DNA from: Sequoia sempervirens
Taxonomy: Eukaryota > Streptophyta > Pinopsida > Cupressales > Cupressaceae
Direction: 5' to 3'
Assembly (NCBI GenBank): GCA_007258455.2
Contig: VDFB02344295.1
Location: 1 to 64,000 of the forward strand
Length of the DNA: 64,000 nt
Numbering within the stretch: position 1 is the first letter of the stretch; each line of letters starts with the position of its first letter. The position numbers were made by a program, and so were the translations under genes. The notes under the pieces were generated by a model. It saw only the letters and a program-made list of their open reading frames with translations, was not told the DNA's origin and did no database searches. This document shows, piece by piece, positions 1-11,539 of the stretch.

Positions 1-46
1 ATCTTAATCTTTTTCATGATAATGTAAGAGACTTTTTACCATTTAC

Positions 47-1604
47 AATTCTAATAAATAAAAAGGCAACGTTTCCATAGAAGGCTGCGATCTTTTTGTT
101 TTGTGAATAAAACAAAAAGCATATAAGAAAAAATCGTCTTATTTACAAATTTGAAGTGGGTATGATTTAAGAAGTCTGAAGGAGTACGGTTTATGCAACT
201 TCAGAATTATAAAAACAAAAACTAATTATTACATGAAGGTGTGCGATCTAGAAAGGAGACTTCAGATTTCCATTGAAAATAAAATTAAATCAAACCATTG
301 GAATGATTTGAGTTATTATTAATAAGAGTTTCTGTTTGAAGAGGTGTAATTAAGTTTGAAATGGCATGAGTTTGCAAAAAGACACATCTGAAAAGATGTG
401 ATTAAGACATGAAGAGATAGATTTTTTTAAATGATGTGTTCTTTCATCAAAGGGTTGCAATTCTTGAGCAACTTATATATTTGATATCTAAATCAGATTT
501 AAAGTGTGGTGTGTTGTGAGGTGTAGGACAAGAAAGAATTTATAATGAATTATTTCTGAGTATAAGGAGTGTGTATGTAGAAAATATAAGAGCAGATTTA
601 AGAGCAGAATTTAATGAAGAATATTTCAGACTCATTCTGAAATATATATGCAGCCCATGAGTGGAGAATAATAGGGAGATCTGTGAGAGTTCATGGCAGG
701 GTTATAGAGAGGAATAAACTACAAATTGAAGAGCAATTTAGAGAGGAAATTTATGAGAATGTAGTGCCATGATTGTGATCAGTTTTGTAAAAAGAGACTC
801 TGCATCATTTGGATCAGATTTGTAAAGGAAGAACATTGTGTGATTTGGATCAGATTTGTGAAGGAATATATCTCTTGAAGAATTTTGGATCAGATTTGTG
901 AAGGAGAATCATAGCAGATTTGGTGCAAGTTGAAGAGACATAATTGAGCAGATTTATGAAGACTCTATGGGCATATGTGTAAAGACTACATGATCCAGAT
1001 TTGATAAGGGATATAGACAGTTTAGATAAAGGTGATATAAATATTTGATGAATGCAAACTTGACAAAGAACATGCAGATTTGAAAGAAGTATAAGCAGAT
1101 CTAAAAGGAATACATATGGAAGTGATTGTATCAATTTATTAAAGCAGCATTGTATGAAGAATTGAAAAAGAAGATATATGAAGATATTTGGAGATCATTC
1201 AAGGAAGATAAATCAAGAGGAAGAGTGGTATTGAAGAGGAGATCTTAATTGTCCATCATCCGTTGAAGAAGCAACATTGAAGGTGGAACATTATTCTTGA
1301 AGTTATTATTTTTTGCTAAGTTGGTGTTTGGCAAGTGGGGGTTGGTGCCTACGAACTTTAGGAGTTGGTGCTCCTTGTAGGTTGGTGCTTACTAAATCAG
1401 ATTTAGGAGTTGGTGCTCCTTGTGGGTTGGTGCCTGCTAAATTGTAAAAGTTGGTGATTCAAGTAGGTCCTACATCCACTGTAAAACTTATATAATTCAT
1501 AAAGTACATTATTTAAAGTTGATAAAAGTTGAGAGGGTAAAAATTTGTTAATATACTGATTCACGCCTCCCTCCCCCCCTCTCAGTATATTTTTGTGCTC
1601 TTCA
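47..1604 (+). mobile_element. 3' portion of a copia-type LTR (family E)
   Basis: The end of this tract resembles two other LTRs in the window read in their own direction (35037-39302 and 53419-54539): a run of C residues, then CTCAGTAT, then a short tail ending in CA. It also shares two internal repeat styles with the first of them: several GTTGGTGCTCCTTGTAGG-like units at 1320-1450, and many GATCAGATTT words between 770 and 1100. The LTR is truncated on the left at base 47; copy 2 extends further left. No PBS follows, so this is a 3' or solo LTR. No coding capacity is seen; open frames here are AT-rich chance frames. Confidence 0.6.
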
Positions 1605-2611
1605 TGCCCATGCAAGTGGAAAGAAGCTGCACATTTGCAACAATATTTGCCAAACAAATACGTTTGTGCAACTTTAAAGAATGTTTTCCTACAAGCTGTC
1701 CAGGTTGTGCATTTTGTGTATACTGCTATAAGACAAAACCCTCATGCAACATGCATTACACTACTCTTCCTTTCTTTCAAACAAGTGGATATGCCAATTT
1801 TCTAATAATTTACAAGAAATTTGATAGCTGAATTTACCCATTACCTCAATACATTTTCTTCTTGCTTGTCGTTGTTTGTTTTCCAAAAATATTTGTTTTA
1901 GCATGCTTGCTCTTAGTGAGTGCGTCATACTCCTTGATTGCTCTACAACAAGTGGATGCACAAATCAATGCAATGAAATGAATGTGAAGGCCGAAATAGA
2001 ATGACTACCCCTTCCATTCTTCCTTTTCTTTGTCCCTCCTTGACCTCCGAGTGGTCATGCTTCTCATACTCACCCATTAGTGAGTAAAACATACTCCTTG
2101 CTCTACAAGTGAGGTTAGCAACTTGAACACAACTCAATCGATGGGAAAAACTTGGAGTGCTAATCAAATTTCCTACAAATGAAGGTAACTTGCCCTTATC
2201 TCCTTTGCAAATCAACAAAATGTTCTATCCAAGTATAAAATGGCATACCCTTACCATTATATGGTGGTGTCGACTCACGTGAGAGTTGTTCTTTCTATTG
2301 ACTTAGTCCTTTGGTGTGCTTCTCTTCCTCTTGTGGCTGTTCACTCTTGCTTTTGCCATTCTTTGGCTGAAGCTCGAGATCAAGCTTCCAAATCATCTCG
2401 ATTACCTCCAACATTGCAATGAGAGCAATAGTTATTAGCTTTGCACATATTCAATCAACTTGTTTGTTACCTTCTTCAAGTGTGTCTTGACCTTCCACTT
2501 CCCTTTGCCTTGGAGAGAGATTTTTTCCCATCCTTGTTGTGAAACGTATGCTCCTCGATGGTGTCTTCTTTGCACATCATTCTACAATGGTTACTTCTAC
2601 AACTAGTGCAA
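1605..2611. other. unassigned spacer between two LTRs
   Basis: About 1 kb with no recognisable gene or repeat boundary. It is present in both ~6 kb copies (again at 59427-60432). Short open frames on both strands have no recognised domain and are broken differently in the two copies, so they are probably not coding. Confidence 0.5.
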
Positions 2612-4042
2612 TGTAATGTCCCCTTCTCAAACGTAAGCTGCTGGTGACCCTAGCCTATTTTCCTAAGTTTTTCCCGCCAGCTATTGGGTGTTGGTAAAGA
2701 GAAAATAAGTTAAATAATTAAATTAAGCTATCAAAAAGGGTACCTTTGATTTTAATTAACAGCTTACATTTAATTATTTAAAAAGGTATTTTAAGAGTGC
2801 AAATAAAGTGTCACTAGGCTCAAGGTGTTGAAAAGTGGTCATAAAGGCAAAGATACTATTCTGAAAAAATTGGAAAAACAGCAAAGTAAAAGTGTTTTTT
2901 TAAACAAAAACAAAATGTTTTTTTCAAAAGTAATAAAAATCACAAAAAATGTGCTTTTTGAAAAAACAGCAAAAAAGAGGAAAAAAACAAAAAATACATT
3001 TTCAAAAAGAGCAATGAAAACAAAAAGTGTTTTCAAAAACAACAAAAAAGCAAAAATGCATTTTTTCCAAAATATAGTTTTGAAAAGGTTATAAAAAAAG
3101 GTTGGGTCTTCAAAAGAAGGGCTACTATGGAATTTTCATTGTTTGCTTTGTAATAGATCCTTGGATGGCATTGATGCAACTTTGTTAGCACTCATTATCA
3201 ACCAATTTGGCTAGAGTGATTCTATGATTGTTTTAAATTGTAAGTTGGTCGGCTTGCCAACAACACTTTTCAATTATCTTTCCTTTGTCCTCATTCTTAC
3301 TCCATATGCTCTCACCTTGCCCATTCTGAGAATTGGGTGATCAGAAAGATTAGAATTGAGTTGATTGCAAAAAAAATATTGGGATTTGAACTAATGCCTT
3401 GCAAGGGTTATTACATACAAGGAATTAAAAACCTACATTCTTGTGCAACATGTCCTTTCTTTTTGCAAATGAGACAAAAGATGGAATCTTTACCTTGTTT
3501 ACCCACATGCTTTTTTACCTTGTTCTTGGGCTTAGCTAGTGGTGAAGTGGAGTGGAAGCTGTCCATTTCTTCTTTCCTTCTTTTCAAGTGTCATTCTTTG
3601 CTTCTCCCTTCTTTGAAGACTCTTCTTTGTCTTGTAGAAGTAGATTTTTTCTCCTACCTCCTGTGTCCTCTAGCTTAAATTGTTTCTAGTGTTTTGGAGA
3701 CAACAAATAATCATTTTGAGGTTTTACAAACACAATATTAGAGGAATTTTTACCTCACATGAGTTGTCGTTGACTTGAGCATGGTCTATACCTCTCCTTT
3801 CAGCATTCATCGATTTTCATGCTCCCATATCTTATAACACTTGTACAAAATACTAGATGTAGGTAATAAAATATAAATGTAATAATAATATTTTATTTTA
3901 TTATTACTTAAATACAATAGAATTTGAACAGTCATTTGAAGACGAACTAATGCATACTTTGCAACACATTTTGTAGTTAATGAGAATTGACTTTCATTCT
4001 TTCATTTTCAAATTCACTTGCAGTCCATTTCCTAGCCTGACA
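2612..4042 (+). mobile_element. 5' LTR of a decayed copia element (family F)
   Basis: The tract starts TGTAATGTCCCCTTCTCA and ends CTGACA. It is followed after one base by TGGTATCAGAGC, the plant initiator-methionine tRNA primer-binding sequence, which fixes it as a 5' LTR. Length is about 1.43 kb here and 1.47 kb in the second copy (60433-61899, ending CTGGCA). The start resembles the LTR at 9821. It contains an A-rich low-complexity block (about 2850-3085) where the two copies differ most. Confidence 0.7.
2850..3085. repeat. A-rich low-complexity tract
   Basis: Short runs such as CAGCAAAAA, AAAACAA and TTTTTCAAAA alternate. The equivalent block in copy 2 (about 60670-60915) has many length changes, as expected for slippage. 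An open frame of Lys, Asn and Phe residues across it is compositional only. Confidence 0.7.
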
Positions 4043-4043
4043 T

Positions 4044-4055
4044 TGGTATCAGAGC
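4044..4055 (+). promoter_or_regulatory. primer-binding site (tRNA-iMet)
   Basis: TGGTATCAGAGC lies one base after the LTR end at 4042. It is complementary to the 3' end of plant initiator tRNA-Met, the usual reverse-transcription primer of copia and many gypsy elements. The same site is at 61901-61912 in the second copy. Confidence 0.8.
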
Positions 4056-4755
4056 TATGGCAAAATATCAGTTACGGAACTTCCTTAATCCTCCAATTCT
4101 TGCTATTTGAAACCCCCACCCCTGCATTCATTCAATTGAACATTCCTCCCAATTTTCCTTGTTTGTTCTCCTTATCTCCATTGATTTGTTAGAGAATAAA
4201 TATCAACATAAGACTCCAATCTAGCAGCCAAAAGATTGAATAAAAATAAAAAATAAAACCTCAAGCGGTGTCAAAGGAAGAAGAAGAGGGCCAACTGCAA
4301 ACAATAATTTTGTACCTGGCTGTGAGAAATGTAATCAACAAAGTTGCAGCATTTGAAGTGATCACAGTCTAACAAAGTAATCAAATCTTTGAAGGTGCAT
4401 TTTCTTCATTTTTCCTGAATTTTTCTGTGTTTAAAATTAATGGCTTTCTCCCACCAATTCCAAAATCACGTAAGTTGAATTGACGCCTTTGAAAGAGATG
4501 GAAGTAGAATAGTCCCCTCCAATAAATCTGCAATTTGTTTTTAAAGTCGTGTGAAAGAATAGTTAAAATGCACTCATAGCATCCACAGTTCATACAATTT
4601 AACCGGGAAAGAAACTTGACTAGAATGGTCTAGACATGTTGAAAATACTCTCTTTTTTCAATTATTTAAGGAGTGATATTTGGGATGGAAATTAACAACC
4701 TTCTGAACCTCAAGACTCAAAACTAATACCAATCTAAAGATATAAAAAAAAAAAA

Positions 4756-5640
4756 GCAAAAGTTTTTGCCTTGATAAGAGCCTATGTTGGTGAAGAAATA
4801 TTCCATCACATACAAGGATGTAACTCATCATGGGAGGCGTTTAAAAAATTCAAAGATTTGCATGATTCCCATTCAGAAGTACAATTTATACTATTGCAGT
4901 TAAAATTGTTTAATCTTGAATTGAAAAATGGTGATGTATTGACCCTGGCTTCTAAAATTTGGGCAATCAAACATGATGTTGATGCTAATGGTGGCAAAAT
5001 TGATGTATCTATGACAACCTTTATAAAACCTCTTCTCACATTTTCAATCCATTTGAAGTCATTAAAAGCAAGTAAATCAACTAAAGTCACTCACTTTTCA
5101 TCAATTGGTTAACTAGTTGGTTGAAAGAGAAAAAAAAATTACAATAAAAACTGACAAGGAGAAAAGATTTTGCTATCTCCATCAAAAAAGGGAACTTATT
5201 GCCCAAGCAATACCTTTTGAAGAAGAATTGCAAAAAAGCAGAAATTAAGTAAGCAATAGAGGACGAGGCAAAAATCATAAACAAAATATGTTTTGCAAAA
5301 GATGTGGTAGAAAGGGAGTCATGAGGCTCACAAATATAGAAAAACACGGGAAAAGATTGAGGCATATCAATAACAAAAGGTGGCTAAAAAAGGAATAAAG
5401 AAAGTTCATGATTCAGATTTAATTCAATTTGCTTGCTATCACCACAACAATATCTTGCAAGATGATTCAAATTCAATGCAGTTTACTAGCTATCACCATG
5501 ATGATACCTTGCAGGTTGATTGTGTTCTTTCCACATCAAATGATGTCAATTGTACCTCAATGAAACAAATCTAGTACGATGCTTGGGTTCTAGCTACTAG
5601 AGCCACACAACACAATTTACTAAAAGGACTTCTTTGAGGA
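4756..5640 (+). pseudogene. decayed copia gag and protease
   Basis: The frame from about 4771 to 5112 encodes a copia-type gag fragment (IRAYVGEEIFHHIQG, then HSEVQFILLQLKLFNLELK), similar to the UBN2 gag region. A zinc knuckle follows near 5293-5340 (CKRCGRKG...HEAHKY). It is split by a frameshift and its last cysteine position reads as Tyr. At about 5574-5610 the protease region reads YDAWVLATRATQHN where copia elements have an Asp-Thr/Ser-Gly-Ala active site, so the catalytic Asp and Gly are lost. Further pol-like sequence with stops continues to about 5870. The element is dead, and the second copy shares the main defects, so it died before the duplication. Confidence 0.7.
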
Positions 5641-5995
5641 GTTTTATGAAGGAAATTGTGGATTGAGATTTCTAGTAGATAAAACAAGTCTGCAACAAGA
5701 AGGAAAAGGAACTATCTGAATCAAGCTACCAAATCTTCCACATTTCAGTCTTCAAAATTGCTATACCCTCCTCAATTGAAAAGATACTTCTTTCCCCTGA
5801 TGCTCATTCAACAATAAGGCCACTCCATTTTGCTAGATGATGGAGAGGTAATAATCAAATGGAAAAATGATAATCCAGCCACTGTTAGCATTTTATTTTG
5901 TCCTTTTTAGAACAACTCAAACCAGAATAGTGTGTGAGGAAATCCTCTTTTAAATTCACAAGGGAAGCTCTCTCATTTAATCAACTACTAAAATC

Positions 5996-7774
5996 TAAGC
6001 AATAAACAAGTCTACTACTTATGCACACTATACAATTTTATCCTATGGGGTGTTGTATGAAAATAAAATATTGAAAGCAAACTAGACCTATCATTTTTAT
6101 TACGAAAGTTGGAGCACAAGACTTGAAAAGTTTTTATCTCACCACAAGAGTTTTTGTTATGCAACTAAACAAAAATAGGAATACCAACAAATTCATATTA
6201 ACAGCAAGATTGATTAAACATGAGAAACATTCTATTTACAATATGAAACACGATGTGAAATTGGAGGCAACAATTCCTCACAAGCATACAAAGCTACTTA
6301 TAAGAAAAAGAAAACAAGTGCCACATAAAGTTGAACACAAATCTTCTTATTATCGTCTTATCAAATCTTACACCAAAACACAATAATCTAACTTCAAAGT
6401 TTGAATAAAACTTCTATAGCATAATTCTTGCATAACTCTCATTACAATCTATGTGCTCAAGGCACTTATTTATAGACTCATCAAAAGCAGATTTTAGGGA
6501 TCAATAATAATAAAATTATCTCAATAAAGCCCCGCTTTAATGCAACCCTATCTCTATCCATTACAAAGAGGAAATAAATACCTCAAATAGCCTAAAATAG
6601 GTTGATTCCTACTTTAAATCTGCTTTCAACTTAGTATAATCCTATGAGTTTGAGATTGTGCCATCTTTTGAATGATTGTTGCTTTTAAATTCTAAGGCAT
6701 TGAAGTTGAATGCAAGTAGACTATATTTAAAGTGGTAGAACTTTGAGGTTATGGTGCCACCTAAATGCATGACACATAAGTGACCTTCCCTTTGGCACTA
6801 TTCCATCATATGTTTGCCACTTTTGGCACTATTTTGTGTTGGCCACACCACTCAAAATGTTCAACATTTGTGTTTATTTTATAACCTTCTCTACTAGGCA
6901 TGATTTCATAACATATTTGCCACTTAACCTCTAGGTAGAATTCATTGGTGGCATTGCCACACGATAAGTGCATCCTTCCTTGTGTCTTTCAAACATTTCA
7001 CTTATGGCACAATTTTTTCTCATCATTGCTAACCATTGTCACACTTTTCTGATGGTTATGCCAAGTAAAAAATGTGATTTCAATTTGTCTTGACCTTTCT
7101 TGAAGCTGGCACAATTTCCTTAGACAGATTCCACCTCCTTGTCATGGTTTCCTAATGGCACAGTCAGCTAGTTTTAGCACCACAATTGGGTATCTTTCAT
7201 GTCCTTTACTCGAGCACAAATCACTTAAAGTTTCACCATTTACTGGTCATGCTTTTACCTTGGTTTGCCACTCCTATTTAGCACCCAACTTTGACATTCT
7301 TTCCCTCGCACTTTACTCCACTACTACCACCCTTATGTCACCATTTTGAATTGGCTTCACCACTTAAAAAGTGCAATATCTCCTGCTTAGTCTTTACTTT
7401 TCTCCTTGCCAGGGATTTACAAGGTAATGCCACTTTGTTGATTATTTCCTTTTACTTTGTTAGCAAATGCCTATATCAAGTGCCTTTGATCAATTTCTTT
7501 GTGTTCTGAATTTTTCATCATTTTTCCTCATGCAAGGCTGGTAAAAATGCTTCACTCATTCTAGCTTCATCTTTGTCTCCTCCATTGTTTCATAGCTTAG
7601 ATCTTCATTTTCCTTGCAAAGTTGCTAGTAAACAAGATCTTGACAAGATAAACTTTAGGAAAACTACTAGAAGAACAAAAATTGATTTGTACCTAATGCA
7701 GATTCTAAGACTAACTAACAACTGAATGGCAAAAAGAGGCATGAAAATTGAGTTTCATAGGGTACTAACAACCA
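5996..7774 (-). mobile_element. probable LTR tract, minus strand, boundaries unknown
   Basis: No coding sequence is recognised. Read on the minus strand there is a TATA box (GTCTATAAATAAGTGCC, around 6465-6477) closely matching the promoter boxes at 27028 and 32579, so this is probably an LTR U3/R segment. Upstream of the box (6730-7500) the words TGGCAC, GTGCCA and TTGCCACTT recur many times as a degenerate repeat, as often seen in U3. I could not find convincing TG..CA ends or a target duplication. Confidence 0.4.
6467..6474 (-). promoter_or_regulatory. TATA box of LTR-like tract
   Basis: Minus-strand TATAAATA followed by AGTGCCTTGAGCAC. The sequence around it resembles the TATA regions of the long LTRs at 27028-27035 (minus) and 32579-32586 (plus). 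Confidence 0.5.
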
Positions 7775-8205
7775 TCATGACTGGTTTTGAGGAAGAAATT
7801 TTCTTCTTCTTTTTTTTTTTTAGTTCTTTTGAGGGGATTGTTTTTTTGTTTCTAGTTCTTTTGAGGGTTCTATTAGGTTTAGGTGTTGCTTAGGGGGAGC
7901 GGAGGGGGCGGTCCTTGTGGACCAGCCCATCCATTTTTTTAATTAAAGTGTTTTTATTTAAAAGCTTTTGAAATGTTGTTGGGCCGGAGGCAGTCAAGGT
8001 AAGCCTGGACGTCCACTAGCCATCTCAAGGACATCTAGCCATCCCCTAACGTCCCCTGGAAAAAACTATGGCTTCCCTAGGACATTTCCTTTCTTTTTTG
8101 CACGGGGAATGAGGGGGAGACGTTTCCTACATGTCCCCAAAACATCCTCTATAGGGGATGGGAGCAAATCGGGCAAGGGACGCATCACCAAGGAGCACTA
8201 AGATA
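7775..8205. mobile_element. GC-rich insertion of unknown type in Gypsy-1
   Basis: Gypsy-1 RNase H-like coding breaks off at about 8206. The next ~250 bases toward 7900 are much richer in G and C than their surroundings and contain repeated GGACGTCC, GGACATCT and CGTCCCC words. A T-rich tract and a duplicated TAGTTCTTTTGAGGG phrase flank it on the left (7823-7867). I could not find terminal repeats or a target duplication, so the element class is undetermined. Confidence 0.35.
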
Positions 8206-8965
8206 ATGTCATGATCATAGCCTAATAATCTTGTGACCCACTATTGTTGTTCTAGAGAGAAGATGTTCTAAGAAGTACTTGAGGTTATGATGATATGTTT
8301 TGGTATAAAAATGTTTTCCCACAAGATATGGCTTCCATGTACTAACAGCATGAAGAATGACTAGCATCTCCTTCTCACAAGTTGAATTGGCATGATTTTT
8401 CCCAACAAATGCCCTACTAGTAAATCCTAGAGGTCGCTCTTCCTACATGATATGGCTCCAATGCCAACTCAAAACGTCACTTTCAATGTTAAACAATTTG
8501 GGAAAGTTTGACAAAGTATGGCACAATGCACGTCTCATACTTGAGGAAATCAAAAGCTTTCTTTGTTGCTTCTACCCTCGAGAATAGTTTTACATGATGG
8601 TCAATGGAACAATAGTTTTACTGTAGTCCTTAACTAATTTCCTATAATAGCTAGTGAGACCTAAGAATACCCCAAAGATGTTTGAGAGTTTTGGGTTTGG
8701 GCCAATTCTTCGTATCTTCATTTTCTTTAGGGTCAACCTTAGCTCCTTTTGCTGATAGAATATGCCCCAGATATTTTATCTCTATTTGGCCAAACGAACA
8801 CTTTTAATGCTTGGCACATAACTGGTTTGTTGAAAGAAATTGGAGGGTTTGATCAAGGTGAAGGAGGCATTCTCCCCATGTCTTTTTGTAGATGAGGTCC
8901 TAAGGATGTTATCAAAAAATAATACAATAAACTTCCTAAGAAATGGCCAAAAAATCTGGTTCATC

Positions 8966-8981
8966 AAGCTTTGGAAGTAGA
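8966..8981. repeat. target site duplication of SINE, left
   Basis: AAGCTTTGGAAGTAGA, a 16-bp sequence repeated exactly at 9181-9196 on the other side of the SINE. Confidence 0.9.
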
Positions 8982-9180
8982 AGGGGTGGTGGGCCTAGCT
9001 TGATTGGCTAAAAACATCCTGTTGCAGGCAAGAGGTCACGAGGTCTAGTCTCCCCACCACCCCCGTGGTACTGGAGGACATGTCGCACCAGCATCACCGG
9101 TCACGTGAAAAAAGTTTACCAAGCGCACTGCAATTTATAAGGGGACGGATACCTGACCAATTCCTACAATCTAAAAAAAA
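8982..9180 (+). mobile_element. tRNA-derived SINE (~199 bp)
   Basis: The element is bounded by a perfect 16-bp direct repeat and ends in an A-run, the hallmark of LINE-mediated insertion. An A box (TAGCTTGATTGG, 8996-9007) and a B-box-like sequence (GGTCTAGTCTCC, 9042-9053) lie about 46 bp apart, matching an internal RNA polymerase III promoter. The B box looks decayed at its TCGA core. The insertion splits the Gypsy-1 RT frame just before LFFDNIL, so it post-dates that element. No protein is encoded; movement would have depended on a LINE reverse transcriptase. Confidence 0.85.
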
Positions 9181-9196
9181 AAGCTTTGGAAGTAGA
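9181..9196. repeat. target site duplication of SINE, right
   Basis: Exact repeat of the 16 bp at 8966-8981, directly after the A-tail. Confidence 0.9.
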
Positions 9197-9820
9197 TGGG
9201 GCATTACTAAGTTAAAATTTGTAGTGACCCTCGCAAATTTAGAAGGTGGTCTTGAGAATATCATCTTTGTGCAAGCACATCTAGTGATATCCAAATCACA
9301 AAACTAGTTTGGAAAAGAAGCAAGCCCCATGCAATTCATCAAGCAACTTATCAATCACAAGGATTAGGAACTTATCCTTGATCCTGATTTTGTTTAATTA
9401 TTTAACATCTACATAGAAAGGCCATTAACCATCCTTTTTCTTTGGAGTACTGGGGAAGAGTATGGGCTAACACTAGGTTGAAGAACCCCTACCTACAGTA
9501 ATTCTTGCACTATCTATTCAATCTTGGTCTTCTACACAAACAAATAGTATAGCCAAATATTTGGTGGCATACTACCTAGAATCAACTAAACTGCATGATG
9601 GGAACCTTATGGAGGTAGTCCCTATGGCTCCTTAAATACTAAGTCATGTTTGGCTAGAAGTTCATGCAAATCTAATAGTTGATTCAAGGCTACTAATTAT
9701 GTGAGTTTCCCAACACAAAGTTAGGTTACAACCCCATAAGACCCCTTTTAACAATAACTTCTCCAAATGATGGGAGCTAATTAGATTTGTGGGACCTTCT
9801 TTTAGCCCTATGAGAGTGTA

Positions 9821-11530
9821 TGTAATGTCCCCTTCTCATCTGTAATCTGTTCTAACACTCATCAGCCTATTCCGGAAGCCTGTAGGCGTGTGTGAGGTAA
9901 GATTAGGGTTTCCTGTTCTGAGGTTCTTTGGCATTTTCTGAGAGTTTACTATTTATAGTAAATTCTATTTTAAGCAGTATGGAGTTTGTCAGCTTTCAGT
10001 ACTTCATTTCCAGTTGGAACATTTATTTGCAGTTCATGTTTGACCTCTTAAGGCATTTTTTATGGAATAAAGGCATCAAGGTTATATTTTGCAGTTGACC
10101 CCTTGGCCTAGTATGACAACTTAAGTTGTGTTTAAAAGGGGGACTTGGAAGGGGTATGCCTTCATAAAGGTGATTTAATTTTTAATAAAGACAAAAGCCT
10201 TGAGAAATAAAGTGGACGCCTTTTTGATGGAGTTAATATTTTAAAATAAAGATTTTTATATTGCCTTGTAAGGTGGACGCATTTTTGAGAAGCTGAATGG
10301 TTTTTTTGGAAATTTGAAGAGTCTCTGTGACTGTTGGCGTCTTTTCTTGAGGGGATTGAAGAGTCTTCTACTCTTCTATAAAATGAAGGCTTTATTCCAG
10401 CATTGGTATCCATTCATATTATTATACTGTTATGCTGTTGGAATGACAAATGAAATCTTGCTTCGAGGATGCTACCTCCTAGCCAATTATCCAATTTCAT
10501 GTTTGAAATACAACATCTAGTTGGAATTTGCTGCTTCTCATCCAGACTAGCAGATTGAGCTCAATTGTGAAGAAATTTTGAAGATTTATCAATTTTGGTT
10601 TTGCCGTTTCATCTACAGCTGAAGGTGATTTCAAGTTATAACTTTATTTCCAGTTTGAAATTGGTTCTGGGTATTTCACCATTCTATTTGCTGTTCAAGG
10701 GCGCCCCTTCATGCCAATTCTTGGATTTTATTATTGAGAACTTGATTTTTAAAGTGAAATCACCCCTTCAAGGAGGGCCGTACTTTTCTGGAAGTGCTTT
10801 GGGATTCGTGCAAAATTAACAAGAGTTCTTTGAAGCTGTTTCTTCATCTCAGCTTGGTCGCCTACCTTCTAGCAATCCATTGCACTTGGTCTCATTCGAT
10901 TTGGAGGTGAAATGAGTGAATTATGAATATTTCTTTGGTTTTCACAGTTGCTAATTGACATTTCCAGTTTTCTGTTTTCTGTATCAGACTTTAATAGTTC
11001 TGATTTTTGATTCATTATCAGCAGTTAGAGAGTTAAATAATTGTAAGAGATCATCCATTACTCATGTGTTTGAAGACTATTGTAATTCTTTGTAATTTGC
11101 AGCTTATTTCTTATTTGTACAAACTGTAAACAGTAGTGCTGTTCCAGTTTTAATTGCTGCAATTAATTCTTATTCTTTTCACATAAGTACCCTTGGATGG
11201 TTTACCGCCAGTGTGGATAATTTGATTGTAACACTCTTGTACCCACTTTCATAGTGGTGAATCCCCACAACTCTGTGGATGCCCGCCGCAGCAGATGAAT
11301 TGTTTTAATTGTAATCTTTTCCCCCCACTGTTTGGTGGTAGTGTGGAAATGCTCTTCATGGCTGGTTATCCGCCTATTAATTTCTAGCTTTCAATTAAAC
11401 ACTCAGTCATATGTTAGCACCTCGCCCTCAGTGGGATCTTGAGTGCACATTCTTGACGTTGAGTAGTTCTTTCAAGTTTGGTTTTCAATTTGGAGCTAAC
11501 GCTAATCAAGTTGGCTAAATGCTGGTTGTG
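9821..11530 (+). mobile_element. LTR (family F/G type) inserted in Gypsy-1
   Basis: The tract starts TGTAATGTCCCCTTCTCA, the same start as the LTR at 2612, and interrupts Gypsy-1 between its protease (resuming near 11540) and its RT (ending near 9820). No PBS or pol follows, so it is most simply a solo LTR. The right boundary is approximate: GTGTA before the start and GTGTT near 11531 is the best near-match for a target duplication, and the CA end is not clear. Open frames inside (for example 10314-10520) have no recognisable domain. Confidence 0.5.
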
Positions 11531-11539
11531 ATGTGTTAA

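Larger units (their letters stand above)
47..5995. repeat. ~6 kb direct repeat, copy 1
   Basis: This segment recurs in the same orientation at 57832-63853. The match starts abruptly at the AATTCTAATAAATAAAAAGG motif and ends at ACTACTAAAATC; outside those points the flanks differ. By eye the copies differ by a few substitutions per 100 bases plus small indels: about 20 bp extra in copy 2 near 58680, 17 bp near 59155 and 22 bp near 61790. The repeat is composite, containing an LTR end, unassigned sequence, a second LTR, a PBS and a broken gag. Because the spacer between the two LTRs is shared too, duplication of a segment explains it better than two independent insertions. An assembly duplication of two haplotypes is the main alternative. 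Confidence 0.9.
8206..9820 (-). pseudogene. Gypsy-1 reverse transcriptase and RNase H, decayed
   Basis: Reading down the minus strand from 9820, the order is: a pre-RT stretch; KKDG.WPFYVD and the DKFLILVIDKLLDELHG-like RT core near 9450-9300; the GHYKF and NAPST region around the SINE; LFFDNIL (8890-8915), equivalent to the FxDD-IL catalytic box but with Asn replacing the second Asp; a YLGHI-like stretch; GLTSYYRKLVKDY (about 8660-8620); and RNase H ending in WVTRLLGYDHDII near 8220. Many stops and frameshifts interrupt it. This is Ty3/gypsy pol, long inactive. Its gag-protease lies at 11540-12485 and its gag start at 19080-19890, separated by later insertions. Confidence 0.75.

Noticed and set aside
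2825..3094. Lys/Asn-rich frame
   Set aside because: A-rich low-complexity DNA with slippage between the two copies.
3337..3678. 113-residue frame present in both 6 kb repeats (again at 61172)
   Set aside because: Conservation is explained by the recent duplication; it lies inside an LTR and has no domain.
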